DNA of 64,000 nucleotides from Calothrix membranacea FACHB-236 (GTDB taxonomy: Bacteria > Cyanobacteriota > Cyanobacteriia > Cyanobacteriales > Nostocaceae), in the NCBI RefSeq assembly GCF_014696315.1, contig NZ_JACJPX010000038.1:19279-83278 (forward strand), written 5' to 3'. The notes beneath the pieces are model-generated. The model had not been told where the DNA came from and ran no database searches. It was given only the letters and a program-made list of their open reading frames with translations. Positions within the stretch are counted from its first letter, which is position 1, and each line of letters begins with the position of its first letter. The position numbers were made by a program, and so were the translations under genes. Shown piece by piece: positions 9,482 to 18,424 of this stretch.

Positions 9482-10774
9482 ATGACTCCCAATCCCACCA
9501 TTATGCAGGCTGTGGAACAACTGGGTTATCGCGTCACTGTTGGTGATGTCGCCACCCAGGCAGGATTAAATATTGCACAGGCTGGACAAGGGTTATTAGC
9601 TTTAGCATCTGATGCTGGCGGACATTTACAAGTAGCAGAATCAGGTGATATTGTTTACCTATTTCCTAAAAATTTTCGAGCAATTTTACGCAACAAATAT
9701 TTGCAGTTACGCCTTCAAGAATGGTGGCAAAAGGTTTGGGGGACTCTGTTTTACTTAATTAGGATTTCCTTTGGGATTTTCTTAATTGTTTCTATCGTCC
9801 TCATTATTATTACCATCTTCTTAATTCAAAGTTCTCTCAACTCAGATCGTGATAGCGACAATAGAGGTAGTTATTCTGGGGGTGGAGGCTTCTTCTTTTT
9901 TCCTGATTTATTTTGGTATTTAAGCCCCAATTATCATACCGAATACCAGGAGCGACGGCGTGAAAGAAACCAGAATAGTAATCTAAATTTCTTGGAGGCA
10001 GTATTTTCATTTTTGTTTGGTGATGGTAATCCTAATGCCAACTTAGAAGAACGCCGTTGGCAAGAAATTGCTGCTGTGATTCGCAATCATCGTGGCGCAG
10101 TGGTAGCAGAACAAATCGCTCCTTATTTGGATCATCTTGGTGAAAAATATCAACAAGAGTACGAAGATTATATGTTACCCGTACTTACAAGGTTTAATGG
10201 GCAACCAGAAGTAAGTCCAGAAGGGCAAATTGTTTATTACTTTCCAGAATTACAAGTTAGAGCTAGCACCCAGCGTCGTCAATCTATTCCTGTGTATTTA
10301 GAGGAATCACTATGGCGTTTTAGTGCAGCAGGTTCGGGACAAATTATGCTCAGTGCTGGGTTAGGCATACTCAATTTTGTGGGAGCCTTAGTACTGGGAA
10401 GTCTGTTAAGAGATGGTACTGTTGCAGCACAATTAGGCGGGTTAGTAGCTTTTGTACAAAGCATTTACTGGCTACTGTTAGCTTATGGAACAGGCTTTTT
10501 AGGTATACCATTACTGCGTTATTTTTGGATTCAGTGGCGCAATCGTCAAATTACCGCACGTAACCGCGATCGCCTTTCTCGTGCCAGACTATTAACAGAT
10601 GTGGATGCAAATCTACAGCACAAGATTGACTACGCTCGCCAGTTTGCTGCAGAAAAAGTGATTAGTAAAGAAGATTTGGTGTACTCTAGCGAGACTGATT
10701 TACTGGAACAGGAATTTGAGCGTTCTGCACAAATTGACAGTGAATGGCAACGACGCTTAGATGGGTCAAAATAA
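9482..10774 (+). CDS. Membrane protein with duplicated winged-helix-like units
   Basis: 430 residues with a near-perfect Shine-Dalgarno (AGGAGGGGAG) just before ATG 9482. The N-terminal unit (1-75, MQAVEQLGYRVTVGDVATQA to GDIVYLFPKNFRA) has helix-helix-wing character. A strongly hydrophobic helix about 90-115 follows, then a Gly/Phe patch (SGGGGFFFFPDLFW). A second unit about 198-265 ends in GQIVYYFPEL, echoing GDIVYLFP of the first. Two more hydrophobic segments lie about 285-345 (IMLSAGLGILNFVGALVLG; YWLLLAYGTGFLGIPLL), before a charged C-terminal tail. This is a conserved cyanobacterial type without a known role as far as I recall. The soluble units could bind protein or nucleic acid at the membrane face; that is inference. 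Confidence 0.8.
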   Translation: MTPNPTIMQAVEQLGYRVTVGDVATQAGLNIAQAGQGLLALASDAGGHLQVAESGDIVYLFPKNFRAILRNKYLQLRLQEWWQKVWGTLFYLIRISFGIFLIVSIVLIIITIFLIQSSLNSDRDSDNRGSYSGGGGFFFFPDLFWYLSPNYHTEYQERRRERNQNSNLNFLEAVFSFLFGDGNPNANLEERRWQEIAAVIRNHRGAVVAEQIAPYLDHLGEKYQQEYEDYMLPVLTRFNGQPEVSPEGQIVYYFPELQVRASTQRRQSIPVYLEESLWRFSAAGSGQIMLSAGLGILNFVGALVLGSLLRDGTVAAQLGGLVAFVQSIYWLLLAYGTGFLGIPLLRYFWIQWRNRQITARNRDRLSRARLLTDVDANLQHKIDYARQFAAEKVISKEDLVYSSETDLLEQEFERSAQIDSEWQRRLDGSK

Positions 10775-11268
10775 TAGGTAATTCTTAGTTATTTTTGTTT
10801 TGCCACTCTCGGGAAACTTTTGCCATGTGTGAATTCTAGAGCTTTTGTATAGTAGGCGATGTCTACGACGGACTACGTCTACGCGTGATTCTTTTCTAAT
10901 AACAAATACAAAAGCGATTTTTTTCAATAGTATAGCTTGTATTGATTTCTGGGAAAGTGACAGAAGAATATACAGCGTATTTCAGGTAAATGAGGTACGC
11001 GGCTAGGGGCACGGTACTGCCGTGCCCTTACAATTATCTGTACCTTACTAACTTGGAATCTGCTGTATATAGCCTCTCTATTTATTTAAGTATGCATATA
11101 TCTTTTTTTACAAAAGTTAGTAAATTTTTTAATGTAAATTACCAACCGAAGAATCGCTATAAGGGAGAAGAACGCACTATAAGGCAGCATATCTACAAAA
11201 TTGAGCCTTACAGTATATAATTGCTCTATTGTATAAAATAAATTCCAAATATCAAAATACTGAAAATC
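10775..11268. repeat. Non-coding stretch with two dispersed repeats
   Basis: Contains GGCGATGTCTACGACGGACT at 10856-10875, continuing to 10884, a member of the GGCGATG-type repeat common in Nostoc-like genomes. It also contains a hairpin at 11005-11031 with stem GGGCACGG/CCGTGCCC. A 76-codon frame at 10990-11220 runs through this hairpin and has no family likeness, so I do not call it a gene. The last 200 bases are AT-rich and presumably hold the promoter of the M48 protease gene. Confidence 0.55.
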
Positions 11269-12267
11269 ATGAGCAACTGGAAAACTAAACTCCTGACTAG
11301 TGGTTCTTTGTGCCTATTTTTGTTATCTGCAACACTTCCAGTATTAGCTAAACCAGCCACGCCAAAAAAACCAGCCCCCACATCCTCTTCCAATTATGAG
11401 CAGGCAAAAAAGCAACTTCCTGAAGATTTTTATGCCCTTTATCGAGTGATAGATAGAATTGCACGTGCTAATGAATTTGATAATCGACCTTGGCGAATTG
11501 TGACTATTCCTAAATATGATGTGAATGCATTTGCAACCGATGTCAATCTCATAGCGGTTTATGATGGTATCCTTGACCAATTAGCTGGTGATTCTTCTGC
11601 ATTAGCTTGTGTAGTTGCCCATGAAATGGGTCACCATGCTAAACGGCACATTGCAATTGGTGTAGCACAAAAAAATGAGTTAATTGCCAAGATAGAAGAA
11701 GAAGCAAAAAGAGAAGTTTTAGGAGAACAACAAGCAGCAAATGAAGAGTCAACGGCGGCTGTTGTTAGTGGTGCTGTAGTGAATCGCGTAGTCGGAGGAA
11801 CTGTTGGTGGACTCTTAGGTTCGGTGCTGGGTAATCAAGGTGTGCAACGCCAAGCAGATTCACAAAAACGCATCAATGAGATTATTGAAAGAAAGAAAAA
11901 AGAACTAGAACAACGCCTAGCTGAGCAAGAGAGACAACACGAATTTGAAGCTGATGAAATAGGCTATATAGCTTCTGTAAAAGCCGGCTTTGATCCTGAA
12001 GGATGTCTGCGAGTTATGCAAGTTCTATCTCAAATGCCAGGTTCTGAAGCCGATTCAGGTCATCCAGCAGTACCTAAAAGAATTGAGGCGATTAAAGCTT
12101 TAATGATTAAATACCCACCTCAAACTTTAGCCAAAGAAGGTGAAGCCCGCATCTCTAAAACAAAACCTTTAACCTATAACCTTTCTAAAGATCGGGCCTC
12201 TTTAAGAATTAACTCTACTCGCGGTGGTTCTCAAGCGGATGATATAGATCGTAGATTTGGTAAATAA
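11269..12267 (+). CDS. Exported M48-family metalloprotease
   Basis: 332 residues. An N-terminal Sec signal peptide (KTKLLTSGSLCLFLLSATLP, cleavage near VLAK, about residue 28) is followed by a Pro/Lys linker. The zinc site HEMGHH is near residue 121 and the third ligand lies in EFEADEIGY, about residue 225. This HExxH...ExxAD arrangement is that of the M48 (Ste24/HtpX/BepA/Oma1) family. An Ala/Gly-rich hydrophobic stretch (AAVVSGAVVNRVVGGTVGGL, about 164-183) lies between them and may contact the membrane. In other bacteria BepA-type periplasmic members handle misassembled outer-membrane proteins; a quality-control role here is inference. The C-terminus lacks BepA's TPR domain. Confidence 0.88.
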   Translation: MSNWKTKLLTSGSLCLFLLSATLPVLAKPATPKKPAPTSSSNYEQAKKQLPEDFYALYRVIDRIARANEFDNRPWRIVTIPKYDVNAFATDVNLIAVYDGILDQLAGDSSALACVVAHEMGHHAKRHIAIGVAQKNELIAKIEEEAKREVLGEQQAANEESTAAVVSGAVVNRVVGGTVGGLLGSVLGNQGVQRQADSQKRINEIIERKKKELEQRLAEQERQHEFEADEIGYIASVKAGFDPEGCLRVMQVLSQMPGSEADSGHPAVPKRIEAIKALMIKYPPQTLAKEGEARISKTKPLTYNLSKDRASLRINSTRGGSQADDIDRRFGK

Positions 12268-12421
12268 AAGCGCTATTTTCTACTAACTCAATCAACTGTT
12301 TAAAATTGACGAAAGCATATCAAAATTGGTAGGTTGGGTTGAGAATAGCAAAACCTAATCTACCCAAAATCAAGTTTTTAGCTCTCACGTAACCTGATTG
12401 ATGAAAAGAACAAGTCGCAAC

Positions 12422-13759
12422 TTATTGTTTCATAGACTGTAACCGCTGTAAAAACTTGGCAACATCTTTGCGAGGTTCTCGATTTAGCTTTAATTCAATC
12501 AAAGTGGTTGTAAAGGGCCAGAAAAGTCTCACTTTGGATTCCCGTAGTAGGTATGAGATATCCATCTGTGCATCCCATTCTCCCTTGTTATTAACACCCA
12601 GATAGTCAATTAACTGTGAGCCTGATGATGCAATAACGCGCATCATTAAATTTGGCAAATTCGTGGGTTGCTGCAAATTTTGGGGATTGAGAATCCGATT
12701 TAAGTTGACATAGAAGCAGCGAAGACTTTTATCTCCACTATATGTATGTACGTTGGCAGCAAAATTATCTATGGCTTGGAAATTATCATTACCTTGGGTA
12801 AATACCTGAATGTGGTAATCAGGAATTGGATCGTCACGTTCATCCACTGCACGAACAACAAACTGCTGCCACAAATCAATATTCTTCGGTGTGAGCTTCT
12901 CAGTAGTTTTTTTGTACCAATCCTGAATCTTATTTTCGGGGGTGAATTGCAGTGCTTCACAAACTGCATCCACTAGTTCATTGCGAGGATTGCTCATAAT
13001 TGTCTGGTGATTTACATCCTCAACTAATACTGTGGGTGCGATACCTTCGTTCTTTGAACCATCAAAATCGATTCGTTGCTCTTCCTCCTGCTGCTTGGTT
13101 AAGTCAAGTACAATCTTGCGGCTATTTAAACCACAACCCGCCCAGCGCACAGTACCATCAGTTCCGGGATCGCTGACTAATTTGGCTAAACCGCTATAGG
13201 GACTTGTACCACAGAAGGTAAATACATAAGGGGTATCATTTTTGTTCCCATAGAATATTTCACTGCCAAATAAATCTTTATGCGCCAAATCCCAAGTAAA
13301 TTTGCTTCCTAGTTCCAATCCATCCAAAACTAAATCCCCTGCTTCTAAAAAGTCGGGGCCAAACTCCTTGTTTCCTTTAAACATTGCACCTAACCAACTC
13401 CGTCCCTTATGAGCCAAGGGAGAACCGAAGGTAGCGGGTGCTAGCCCAATCAAGTGCTTAAGCCGATTCCGTCGCTTTTGTGAGTAAGCAGTCAACCAAG
13501 CGCGAATTACCAGCATCCCAGTTGAGTGAACGATCGCATCAAATTCCTGATCTGGGTCTAACCCTCCCTCTATAGATAATGCCCGATCAAAACCTTCAGC
13601 AATATCTTTAATTGTGACTTCGTTAGTCAGGGTTACATAGCTACAGACGTGGATAGTTGAGACATCGTAGCCACGCGCTTCTAGCTTTTTTTCCCACACT
13701 TTGAAAGATTCACCAGAAGCAGAGTAGCCGTGAATTAAGACAATTGGATTACTGCCCAT
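12422..13759 (-). CDS. Alpha/beta hydrolase (lipase/PGAP1-like)
   Basis: 445 residues, cytoplasmic start MGSNPIVLIHGYSASG. The HG oxyanion motif is at 10-11. The nucleophile elbow is probably VHSTGM with Ser79, which fits the H-S-x-G form rather than classical G-x-S-x-G. A conserved His in VNHQTIM (about residue 250) is a good catalytic candidate. The first 270 residues form the hydrolase domain. The remaining 175 (AVDERDDPIPDYHIQVFTQG onward) look beta-rich and resemble an accessory domain. There is no signal peptide. Probable substrates are esters or lipids, not determinable here. It is convergent with the M48 gene, 154 bp apart. Confidence 0.75.
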   Translation of the reverse strand: MGSNPIVLIHGYSASGESFKVWEKKLEARGYDVSTIHVCSYVTLTNEVTIKDIAEGFDRALSIEGGLDPDQEFDAIVHSTGMLVIRAWLTAYSQKRRNRLKHLIGLAPATFGSPLAHKGRSWLGAMFKGNKEFGPDFLEAGDLVLDGLELGSKFTWDLAHKDLFGSEIFYGNKNDTPYVFTFCGTSPYSGLAKLVSDPGTDGTVRWAGCGLNSRKIVLDLTKQQEEEQRIDFDGSKNEGIAPTVLVEDVNHQTIMSNPRNELVDAVCEALQFTPENKIQDWYKKTTEKLTPKNIDLWQQFVVRAVDERDDPIPDYHIQVFTQGNDNFQAIDNFAANVHTYSGDKSLRCFYVNLNRILNPQNLQQPTNLPNLMMRVIASSGSQLIDYLGVNNKGEWDAQMDISYLLRESKVRLFWPFTTTLIELKLNREPRKDVAKFLQRLQSMKQ

Positions 13760-14347
13760 ATAGTTTTGTTAGATATTAATTCAACATGCAAAATCAAGAT
13801 TCTGAACTTGTGAAAGTAGCCGAGAATATTATTTTTGAGAAATGCTCAAGACTTGCTGAAGATTGCCATAGAACTTAAAGGCACATTATCTCAGGTTTAA
13901 TTTGTAATTAGCCTGCAACTTTGAAAAAATTTGCCTAATGTCACATTTGCTTTTAGAAGTGAAGAAAAAGCCGCAAAATAACGTTATTTTCCATGTAAGA
14001 CGGCTAAAATTGCGCGTTAACTACTGATTATTATCAGCGTATGAAATTTTTGTACCCTTACTTTGGCTTGGGTTGTAGGAATTAAATAATTGATTGTTTA
14101 GACTTTTCTGATAGCAGTATTTATCTGTTTGCATCTGTTGTGGCGAAATATTTATTAGTATTCCTACCCTACACAGGATATTTATTTCAAAATACTTATA
14201 ATACGAATTTTCCAGACCTTGCAACACATCAATGATTTGTAAGGACGCACAGATGTGCGCCCTTACTCATATATTTGTGCTGGTATAAATTACATTATTT
14301 GAAACTAGCTATTGCTATCCAGCATTGTCTCAAAAAAATAACTAAAT
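13760..14347. other. Non-coding stretch with palindromes
   Basis: No supported gene; a 68-codon minus-strand frame at 14021-14227 shows no likeness to any family. A perfect 16-base palindrome AAAATAACGTTATTTT lies at 13975-13990. A near-perfect inverted repeat at 14239-14266 has stem GTAAGGACGCAC against GTGCGCCCTTAC with one mismatch, a form often dispersed in cyanobacterial genomes. Confidence 0.5.
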
Positions 14348-14725
14348 TTAATTATGGGCGTAAGCGATTGTGCTGAGAAGAGCATTTTCTGCTTGTCGTG
14401 AATCTAAGCGAGTATGCTGCACCACAATTGGCACATCTGACTGAATGACACTAGCAAAATCAGTATCGTGAGGAATGGGTTCTGGATCTTTGAGATCATT
14501 AAAGCGAATATGTTTTGTTCGTCTTGCAGGTACTGTGATTTTGTAAGCACCTACAGGTTCCCTATCGCTATAGTAAATCGTGATTTCTACATAAGCATCT
14601 TGGTCACCAGCATTTAAAATACACACTGTTTCATGACTAATAAACTGGGGTTCTGGGCCAGTACTATAAGCCGGAATGTAACCTTCTGCGATCGCCCAGC
14701 AAGTACGTCCAATTGCCTGACTCAT
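14348..14725 (-). CDS. Sensory rhodopsin transducer family protein (ASRT-like)
   Basis: 125 residues, the same length as the Anabaena sensory rhodopsin transducer, and recalled as very similar along its length: IGRTCWAIAEGYIP, ISHETVCILNAGD, VEITIYYSDREPVG, VPARRTKHIRFNDL, SVIQSDVPIVVQHTRLDSRQ, ALLSTIAYA. ASRT is a soluble all-beta tetramer that binds the cytoplasmic face of the sensory rhodopsin and has been reported to bind DNA and sugar-like ligands. A strong ribosome site (AGGAGGAG) precedes the ATG at 14725. In Anabaena the gene follows its rhodopsin gene. Here the upstream neighbour is acsF and no retinal-protein gene is in the window, so the partner is absent or elsewhere. Confidence 0.9.
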   Translation of the reverse strand: MSQAIGRTCWAIAEGYIPAYSTGPEPQFISHETVCILNAGDQDAYVEITIYYSDREPVGAYKITVPARRTKHIRFNDLKDPEPIPHDTDFASVIQSDVPIVVQHTRLDSRQAENALLSTIAYAHN

Positions 14726-14862
14726 TTACTCCTCCTGATGCTAAACAGCATAATCTTGCGGTTATCTATTTAAAGTACAAGATTAATATGAGCAAAAAGT
14801 GACACAAAAAAAGTGGTTCTATTCACACAGAACCACTCAAAATTTTGTCAAATCCTAATTAA

Positions 14863-15939
14863 CTAGCGGGCCATACCTTGAGCAGAAACCGCATCAATGG
14901 GTTTCATGAGGTACAGCTTAACCATATGCCAACCAATAGAGGCGAGAGTTGGCAACTTCTGGAAGAATTGCAGGAATTTAGGAGTTTGAGAGTTGGCGAT
15001 CGCATTTAATTTTGCCATCTTCTCAACACAAATATCCAAGCGTTGATAAAACTCTGGATTATCAACATCCAGCATCAATGGGAAAACTCTTCCTGCAGTT
15101 TCATTGGTCTTTTTGATCACATGGATGTCATATTCCCGTGCATCCAATCCTAGAGAAGCATAAAAGTCTTTGCGTTGCAGGTCATTGAGATACATCGTGA
15201 CAAACACTGACAACAGGAAGAAGCGACTCCATAGCTTCGCCTTCCAATCATTCAACATTTGTGGTTGAGATTGCATGACTGCATCAAAGAAATCACCATG
15301 ACGGTTTTCATCCTGACACCAGTTTTCAAAGAAGCGGAAAATGGGATAAATCCGGTCTTCGGGATGTGCTTCTAAGTGACGATAAATGGTGATATAACGC
15401 CAATAACCAATTTTTTCTGAAAGATATGTGGCGTAGAAAATAAACTTTGGCTTAAAGAAGGTGTAATCGCGGCTCTTAGTCAAAAACCCTAAATCTAAGG
15501 AAAGATTAAAGTCTGACATCGCTTTGTTCAAAAAGCCAGCATGACGGGCTTCATCCCGTGACATCAAGTTAAAGCACTCGGCTAAAACTGGGCTTTTATC
15601 TTTCAAGCGGCGGCCCAGTTCTTTGTACAGCAAAAACCCGGAAAACTCGGCTGTACAAGAACGCTCCAAAAATTCAACGAATAAACGGCGAGTTTCCCCA
15701 TCAATATGATCCCAGGATTGTTCAAACTCGGCATCCCGAACAAAATGATGGCGGTTGTAATCAGCACGAAACTCTTCGAGAATGGCTTGTAACTCGTCTT
15801 CGTTGACGGAGATATCCATCCGCGCCATTTCATCAAAGTCGGTGGTGTAAAACCGGGGTGTTAATAGTGTTTCTTTTGCCGGGACTTTAATCCCTGGACG
15901 CAATTCTTCAAAGCCTGGTTTTTTGAGGGAATCTACCAT
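14863..15939 (-). CDS. acsF: Mg-protoporphyrin IX monomethyl ester oxidative cyclase
   Basis: 358 residues, the normal length for AcsF (ChlE/CHL27). This diiron enzyme makes the isocyclic ring of chlorophyll with O2, turning Mg-protoporphyrin IX monomethyl ester into divinyl protochlorophyllide. The diiron ligands are visible as ExxH motifs: [10 protein letters not shown] (about 130) and [12 protein letters not shown] (about 215), with further Glu in [14 protein letters not shown]. The N-terminal [12 protein letters not shown] region is typical. The ATG at 15939 has a weak purine-rich AGAAGAGAA upstream. Cyanobacteria often hold two acsF copies used at different oxygen levels; which one this is cannot be told. 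The upstream 668 bases are unusually structured. Confidence 0.95.
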   Translation of the reverse strand: MVDSLKKPGFEELRPGIKVPAKETLLTPRFYTTDFDEMARMDISVNEDELQAILEEFRADYNRHHFVRDAEFEQSWDHIDGETRRLFVEFLERSCTAEFSGFLLYKELGRRLKDKSPVLAECFNLMSRDEARHAGFLNKAMSDFNLSLDLGFLTKSRDYTFFKPKFIFYATYLSEKIGYWRYITIYRHLEAHPEDRIYPIFRFFENWCQDENRHGDFFDAVMQSQPQMLNDWKAKLWSRFFLLSVFVTMYLNDLQRKDFYASLGLDAREYDIHVIKKTNETAGRVFPLMLDVDNPEFYQRLDICVEKMAKLNAIANSQTPKFLQFFQKLPTLASIGWHMVKLYLMKPIDAVSAQGMAR

Positions 15940-16607
15940 GTTTTGATTTCTCTTCTGTCTTTATTATCTTCAGTACACCAGAAAGCCAACGTCAGACGCT
16001 CTCAAGGCGTAACTAGACGACATTGACACTCTCCCATCTGCAAAAATTTGGGAGATTCTTGAGCAGACATTGCCTAGTTACATTTAGTAGTTATGCTACT
16101 AGAATTGGCTAGGTCTTACATATCTTGTCCTACCCGAACCAACTAGGATATTACGTGTTCACCTAGAGTCCTGTTTATGGGTAGCTCTCCAAGCATTTAG
16201 GGTTTATCTGGTGAGATTGCTCTCTAACCCAGTTTCCTGTATGCCCTACAGTACACTCTACAATTCGTAATTCTTAAATGAGCTTTTCATTACGAATTAC
16301 GAATTATCAATTACAAATTATATTATTGCTAAATCCGCTAGCTTGTGAGCCAGGGATACAGTACTTATCACTAAGGCTGATAAAGTTCAGTCTATCAAGG
16401 TACAGGCTCAAAATTTGTAGATAAAACGTTAAGAGTTGCAACAATAGTTATATATGCGGAATCCCCAATTCAGCATTGGGAATCAGCTAGCCCTTTGTTT
16501 CAATACAGCTTGTGGGCGAAAAGCTAACCAAAAGTTTAGTATGAAACAAAACAGCGCCACAAAAGCGTCTCAGATTGTAAGCGCGAATCCAAGGGAATCA
16601 AAACAAC
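15940..16607. other. Structured non-coding region between acsF and TM2 gene
   Basis: The part next to acsF holds nested inverted repeats. GTAACTAG at 16009-16016 pairs with CTAGTTAC at 16074-16081, enclosing CTCCCA/TGGGAG (about 16031-16054). Read on the minus strand, the inner hairpin is followed by AGTGTCAA, which resembles the right-end hairpin of IS200/IS605-type elements. An AT repeat of the AATTCGTAATT/AATTACGAATT type covers 16262-16320. Near 16462-16487 a CCAA/TTGG hairpin occurs. There is no coding frame. It may be an acsF leader, an IS-derived remnant, or both. Confidence 0.4.
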
Positions 16608-17102
16608 ATGAAGGTTGATAATAACACCAATCAAGACCGTCTTCTTGTTTCCTACATCTTGTGTGCTATCGGGTTTTTCGGCTTGGGGGGACTGCATCGG
16701 ATATACAACGGCAAAATTGGGACGGGTGTGTTGTGGCTGTGTACGTTTGGGTTATTCTACTGTGGGCAGTTGGTGGATTTATTCCTCATCCCTAACATGG
16801 TTGACGAATATAGCCTCAAACTGAGGTCAAAAGCGGGTTTATCTCCCTTGGGTGTACCATTGAATCAACCTGCGATCGCTTCTCAAGTTTATCGCCCTAC
16901 TGGTAACCAACTGATAGTTAAACTGATTGAAGTGGCAGAAAAAAATGGTGGCTATCTCACTGTGACTCAAGGTGTGAAAGGCACAGGAGCTAGCTTTGCA
17001 GAAGTAGAAGCCGCACTCAAGGAAATGTATAAATCAGGTTACGCCAAAATAGATAACGACCCCAGAACTGGAGCCGTTACCTATCATTTCCATGAACTTT
17101 AA
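16608..17102 (+). CDS. TM2-domain membrane protein with C-terminal winged-helix-like unit
   Basis: 164 residues. Residues 10-60 form a TM2 domain: two membrane helices (LLVSYILCAIGFFGLGGLHR and GVLWLCTFGLFYCGQLVDLF) joined by a short turn IYNGKIG, with the usual G-x-H-R-x-Y and D-L-F features. A linker of about 35 residues leads to a soluble unit (about 95-164, LIVKLIEVAEKNGGYLTVTQ to GAVTYHFHEL) that reads like a small winged helix. The final wing-like strand resembles those of the protein encoded at 9482-10774. The function is unknown; TM2 proteins are often linked to membrane-associated sensing. AAGGGA lies about 13 bases before the ATG. Confidence 0.8.
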   Translation: MKVDNNTNQDRLLVSYILCAIGFFGLGGLHRIYNGKIGTGVLWLCTFGLFYCGQLVDLFLIPNMVDEYSLKLRSKAGLSPLGVPLNQPAIASQVYRPTGNQLIVKLIEVAEKNGGYLTVTQGVKGTGASFAEVEAALKEMYKSGYAKIDNDPRTGAVTYHFHEL

Positions 17103-17403
17103 AGGTACTAAGATAGGTCGGCGAAATTAAAGATAACTAGCTGAGGCTGTCATTCTTACAAAGTTCTGAGCGGAGGAAACCTCCGCTCAACGCCAGTTCG
17201 TTCAAGTCGGGAGACCCGCCCACACGACTGGCTCGACTTTGCGCTTTGTCCTTAGTCATTGGTGAGCCACTGCGTTGGACGGGTTCCCCGGCTTAAAGCA
17301 AGTGGCGACATTGGTAAGGATTTCAAGCCTATTTACGTTTTTTAACATAGTTTGCTTTATTTCCACCGACTTAACTTATCTAGCATTTTTGTCATTTGTC
17401 TCA
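17103..17403. repeat. Composite dispersed repeat region
   Basis: No gene. A perfect hairpin GAGCGGAGG-AAA-CCTCCGCTC at 17168-17188 is followed by GC-rich blocks (CGGGAGACCCGCCCACACGA; GACGGGTTCCCCGGCTTAAA). These resemble recurring intergenic repeats of Nostoc-like genomes. The hairpin is placed about 65 bases after the TM2 gene stop and could also end its transcript. Confidence 0.5.
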
Positions 17404-17459
17404 TAACTAATAACTAATAACTAATGACAAATGACAAATGACAAATGACAAATGACTAA
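17404..17459. repeat. Heptanucleotide tandem repeat (STRR)
   Basis: Three units TAACTAA are followed by four TGACAAA and one TGACTAA, all seven bases long and in register. The final unit contains the stop codon of the minus-strand DUF2996 gene (17456-17458). Confidence 0.9.
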
Positions 17460-18058
17460 TTTCTACCTAGCCACTTTTGTCCGTTTAAGCGCTGCACTAA
17501 ACCAAATACTAGCAAGTCCAGAGTGATTTTACGTTCATCTATTAAGAAGGATTCTAGTGTGCTAGGTTTTTTACCTTCATTACAAGAGAATCCTTTTTTC
17601 CCTTGAATATCTTCATCGGGGAAATAAAGATTAAACTGGCGCAAACCGTTTTGCCAACTTCCCACAAGTTGGTAGCAGTCCTCGGCTGATTCAAAGCCAG
17701 AGATAGGAACCTTCTGTTTAGCAAAAGACAACTGTAAATCAGCGACACCTTGCTGAGTAATTGCTGTTTGTACAGCTGGTAAGTAGTGTTGCTCGATAAA
17801 CTCTACAAATGGCTTATCTTCAACAGCAGGAGCCTTTTCTTTTTTGGCTGCGGCGGCTTTAGCAGCGGGTTTTTCTTCTCCATCTGCTTTAGCGGCAGGT
17901 TTTTCTCCTGCGGCTTTAGCTGGAGGTTTTTCGCGCTTGGGAGGTACAGCAGTTGCTTTGGAATCTGGCTTATTGGCAGTAGGGAGGTCTGTCGCTACTG
18001 GTTGGTCAGTGGTGGGAGCTACCTCTCCCGCTTGATTTTGATTGGTTTCGTCTGCCAT
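17456..18058 (-). CDS. DUF2996 domain protein
   Basis: 200 residues. The first 85 are a low-complexity Ala/Lys/Pro/Glu tail (KPAAKADGEEKPAAKAAAAK), likely disordered. The folded part (about 86-195) has DKPFVEFIEQHYLPAVQTAI, ISGFESAEDCYQLVGSWQNG, RQFNLYFPDEDIQGKKGFSC, TLESFLIDERKITLDLLVFG and LVQRLNGQKWLGRN. This matches my memory of DUF2996, a family of cyanobacteria and chloroplasts without a settled biochemical role. There is no membrane segment. Its stop lies inside a heptamer tandem repeat, so slippage there could change the last residues. Confidence 0.8.
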   Translation of the reverse strand: MADETNQNQAGEVAPTTDQPVATDLPTANKPDSKATAVPPKREKPPAKAAGEKPAAKADGEEKPAAKAAAAKKEKAPAVEDKPFVEFIEQHYLPAVQTAITQQGVADLQLSFAKQKVPISGFESAEDCYQLVGSWQNGLRQFNLYFPDEDIQGKKGFSCNEGKKPSTLESFLIDERKITLDLLVFGLVQRLNGQKWLGRN

Positions 18059-18424
18059 TGCTCAGGTCAATCCTTTATCTAGCTTTCAGAGCGATCGCTC
18101 ACCTTATGGTATTAGTTATTTTCATTTTGGCATAGGAGCGTATAGCTATAGCTAGCAAAAATAAATCTCAGCAGTTCTTTTGTATGGTTCTGTGATTTTA
18201 TTCAGATGGCAAATTTTTACCATAAAATTTTTCGATACTCACTATAAGCATCTTATGCGAGCGTGAAAAATCTTTTTAAGCATTTACCAAATAAAAGGAG
18301 AAGAGTAAGTAAAAATCAATAAGCAATTTAAATTTTATTTTTGAGTACAGACGCGATTAATCGCGTCTCTCAGACTCTTGACTCTTAAAAATTCAAATAT
18401 ACTAATGTACGCAATTTCTTCTCC
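18059..18424. other. Non-coding stretch with AGACGCG palindrome
   Basis: No gene seen. A perfect palindrome AGACGCGATTAATCGCGTCT lies at 18349-18368, one of four related copies in the window. The rest is AT-rich. Confidence 0.6.

Noticed and set aside
10990..11220. 76-codon open frame
   Set aside because: Starts in and runs through a dispersed GC hairpin, has no family likeness and no ribosome site.
14021..14227. 68-codon minus-strand open frame
   Set aside because: Lies in AT-rich intergenic DNA between repeats, with no recognisable feature.
14348..15939. ASRT and acsF as one light-regulated operon
   Set aside because: They share strand and a 137 bp gap, but ASRT has its own strong ribosome site and nothing else links them, so I kept only the neighbourhood as an observation.
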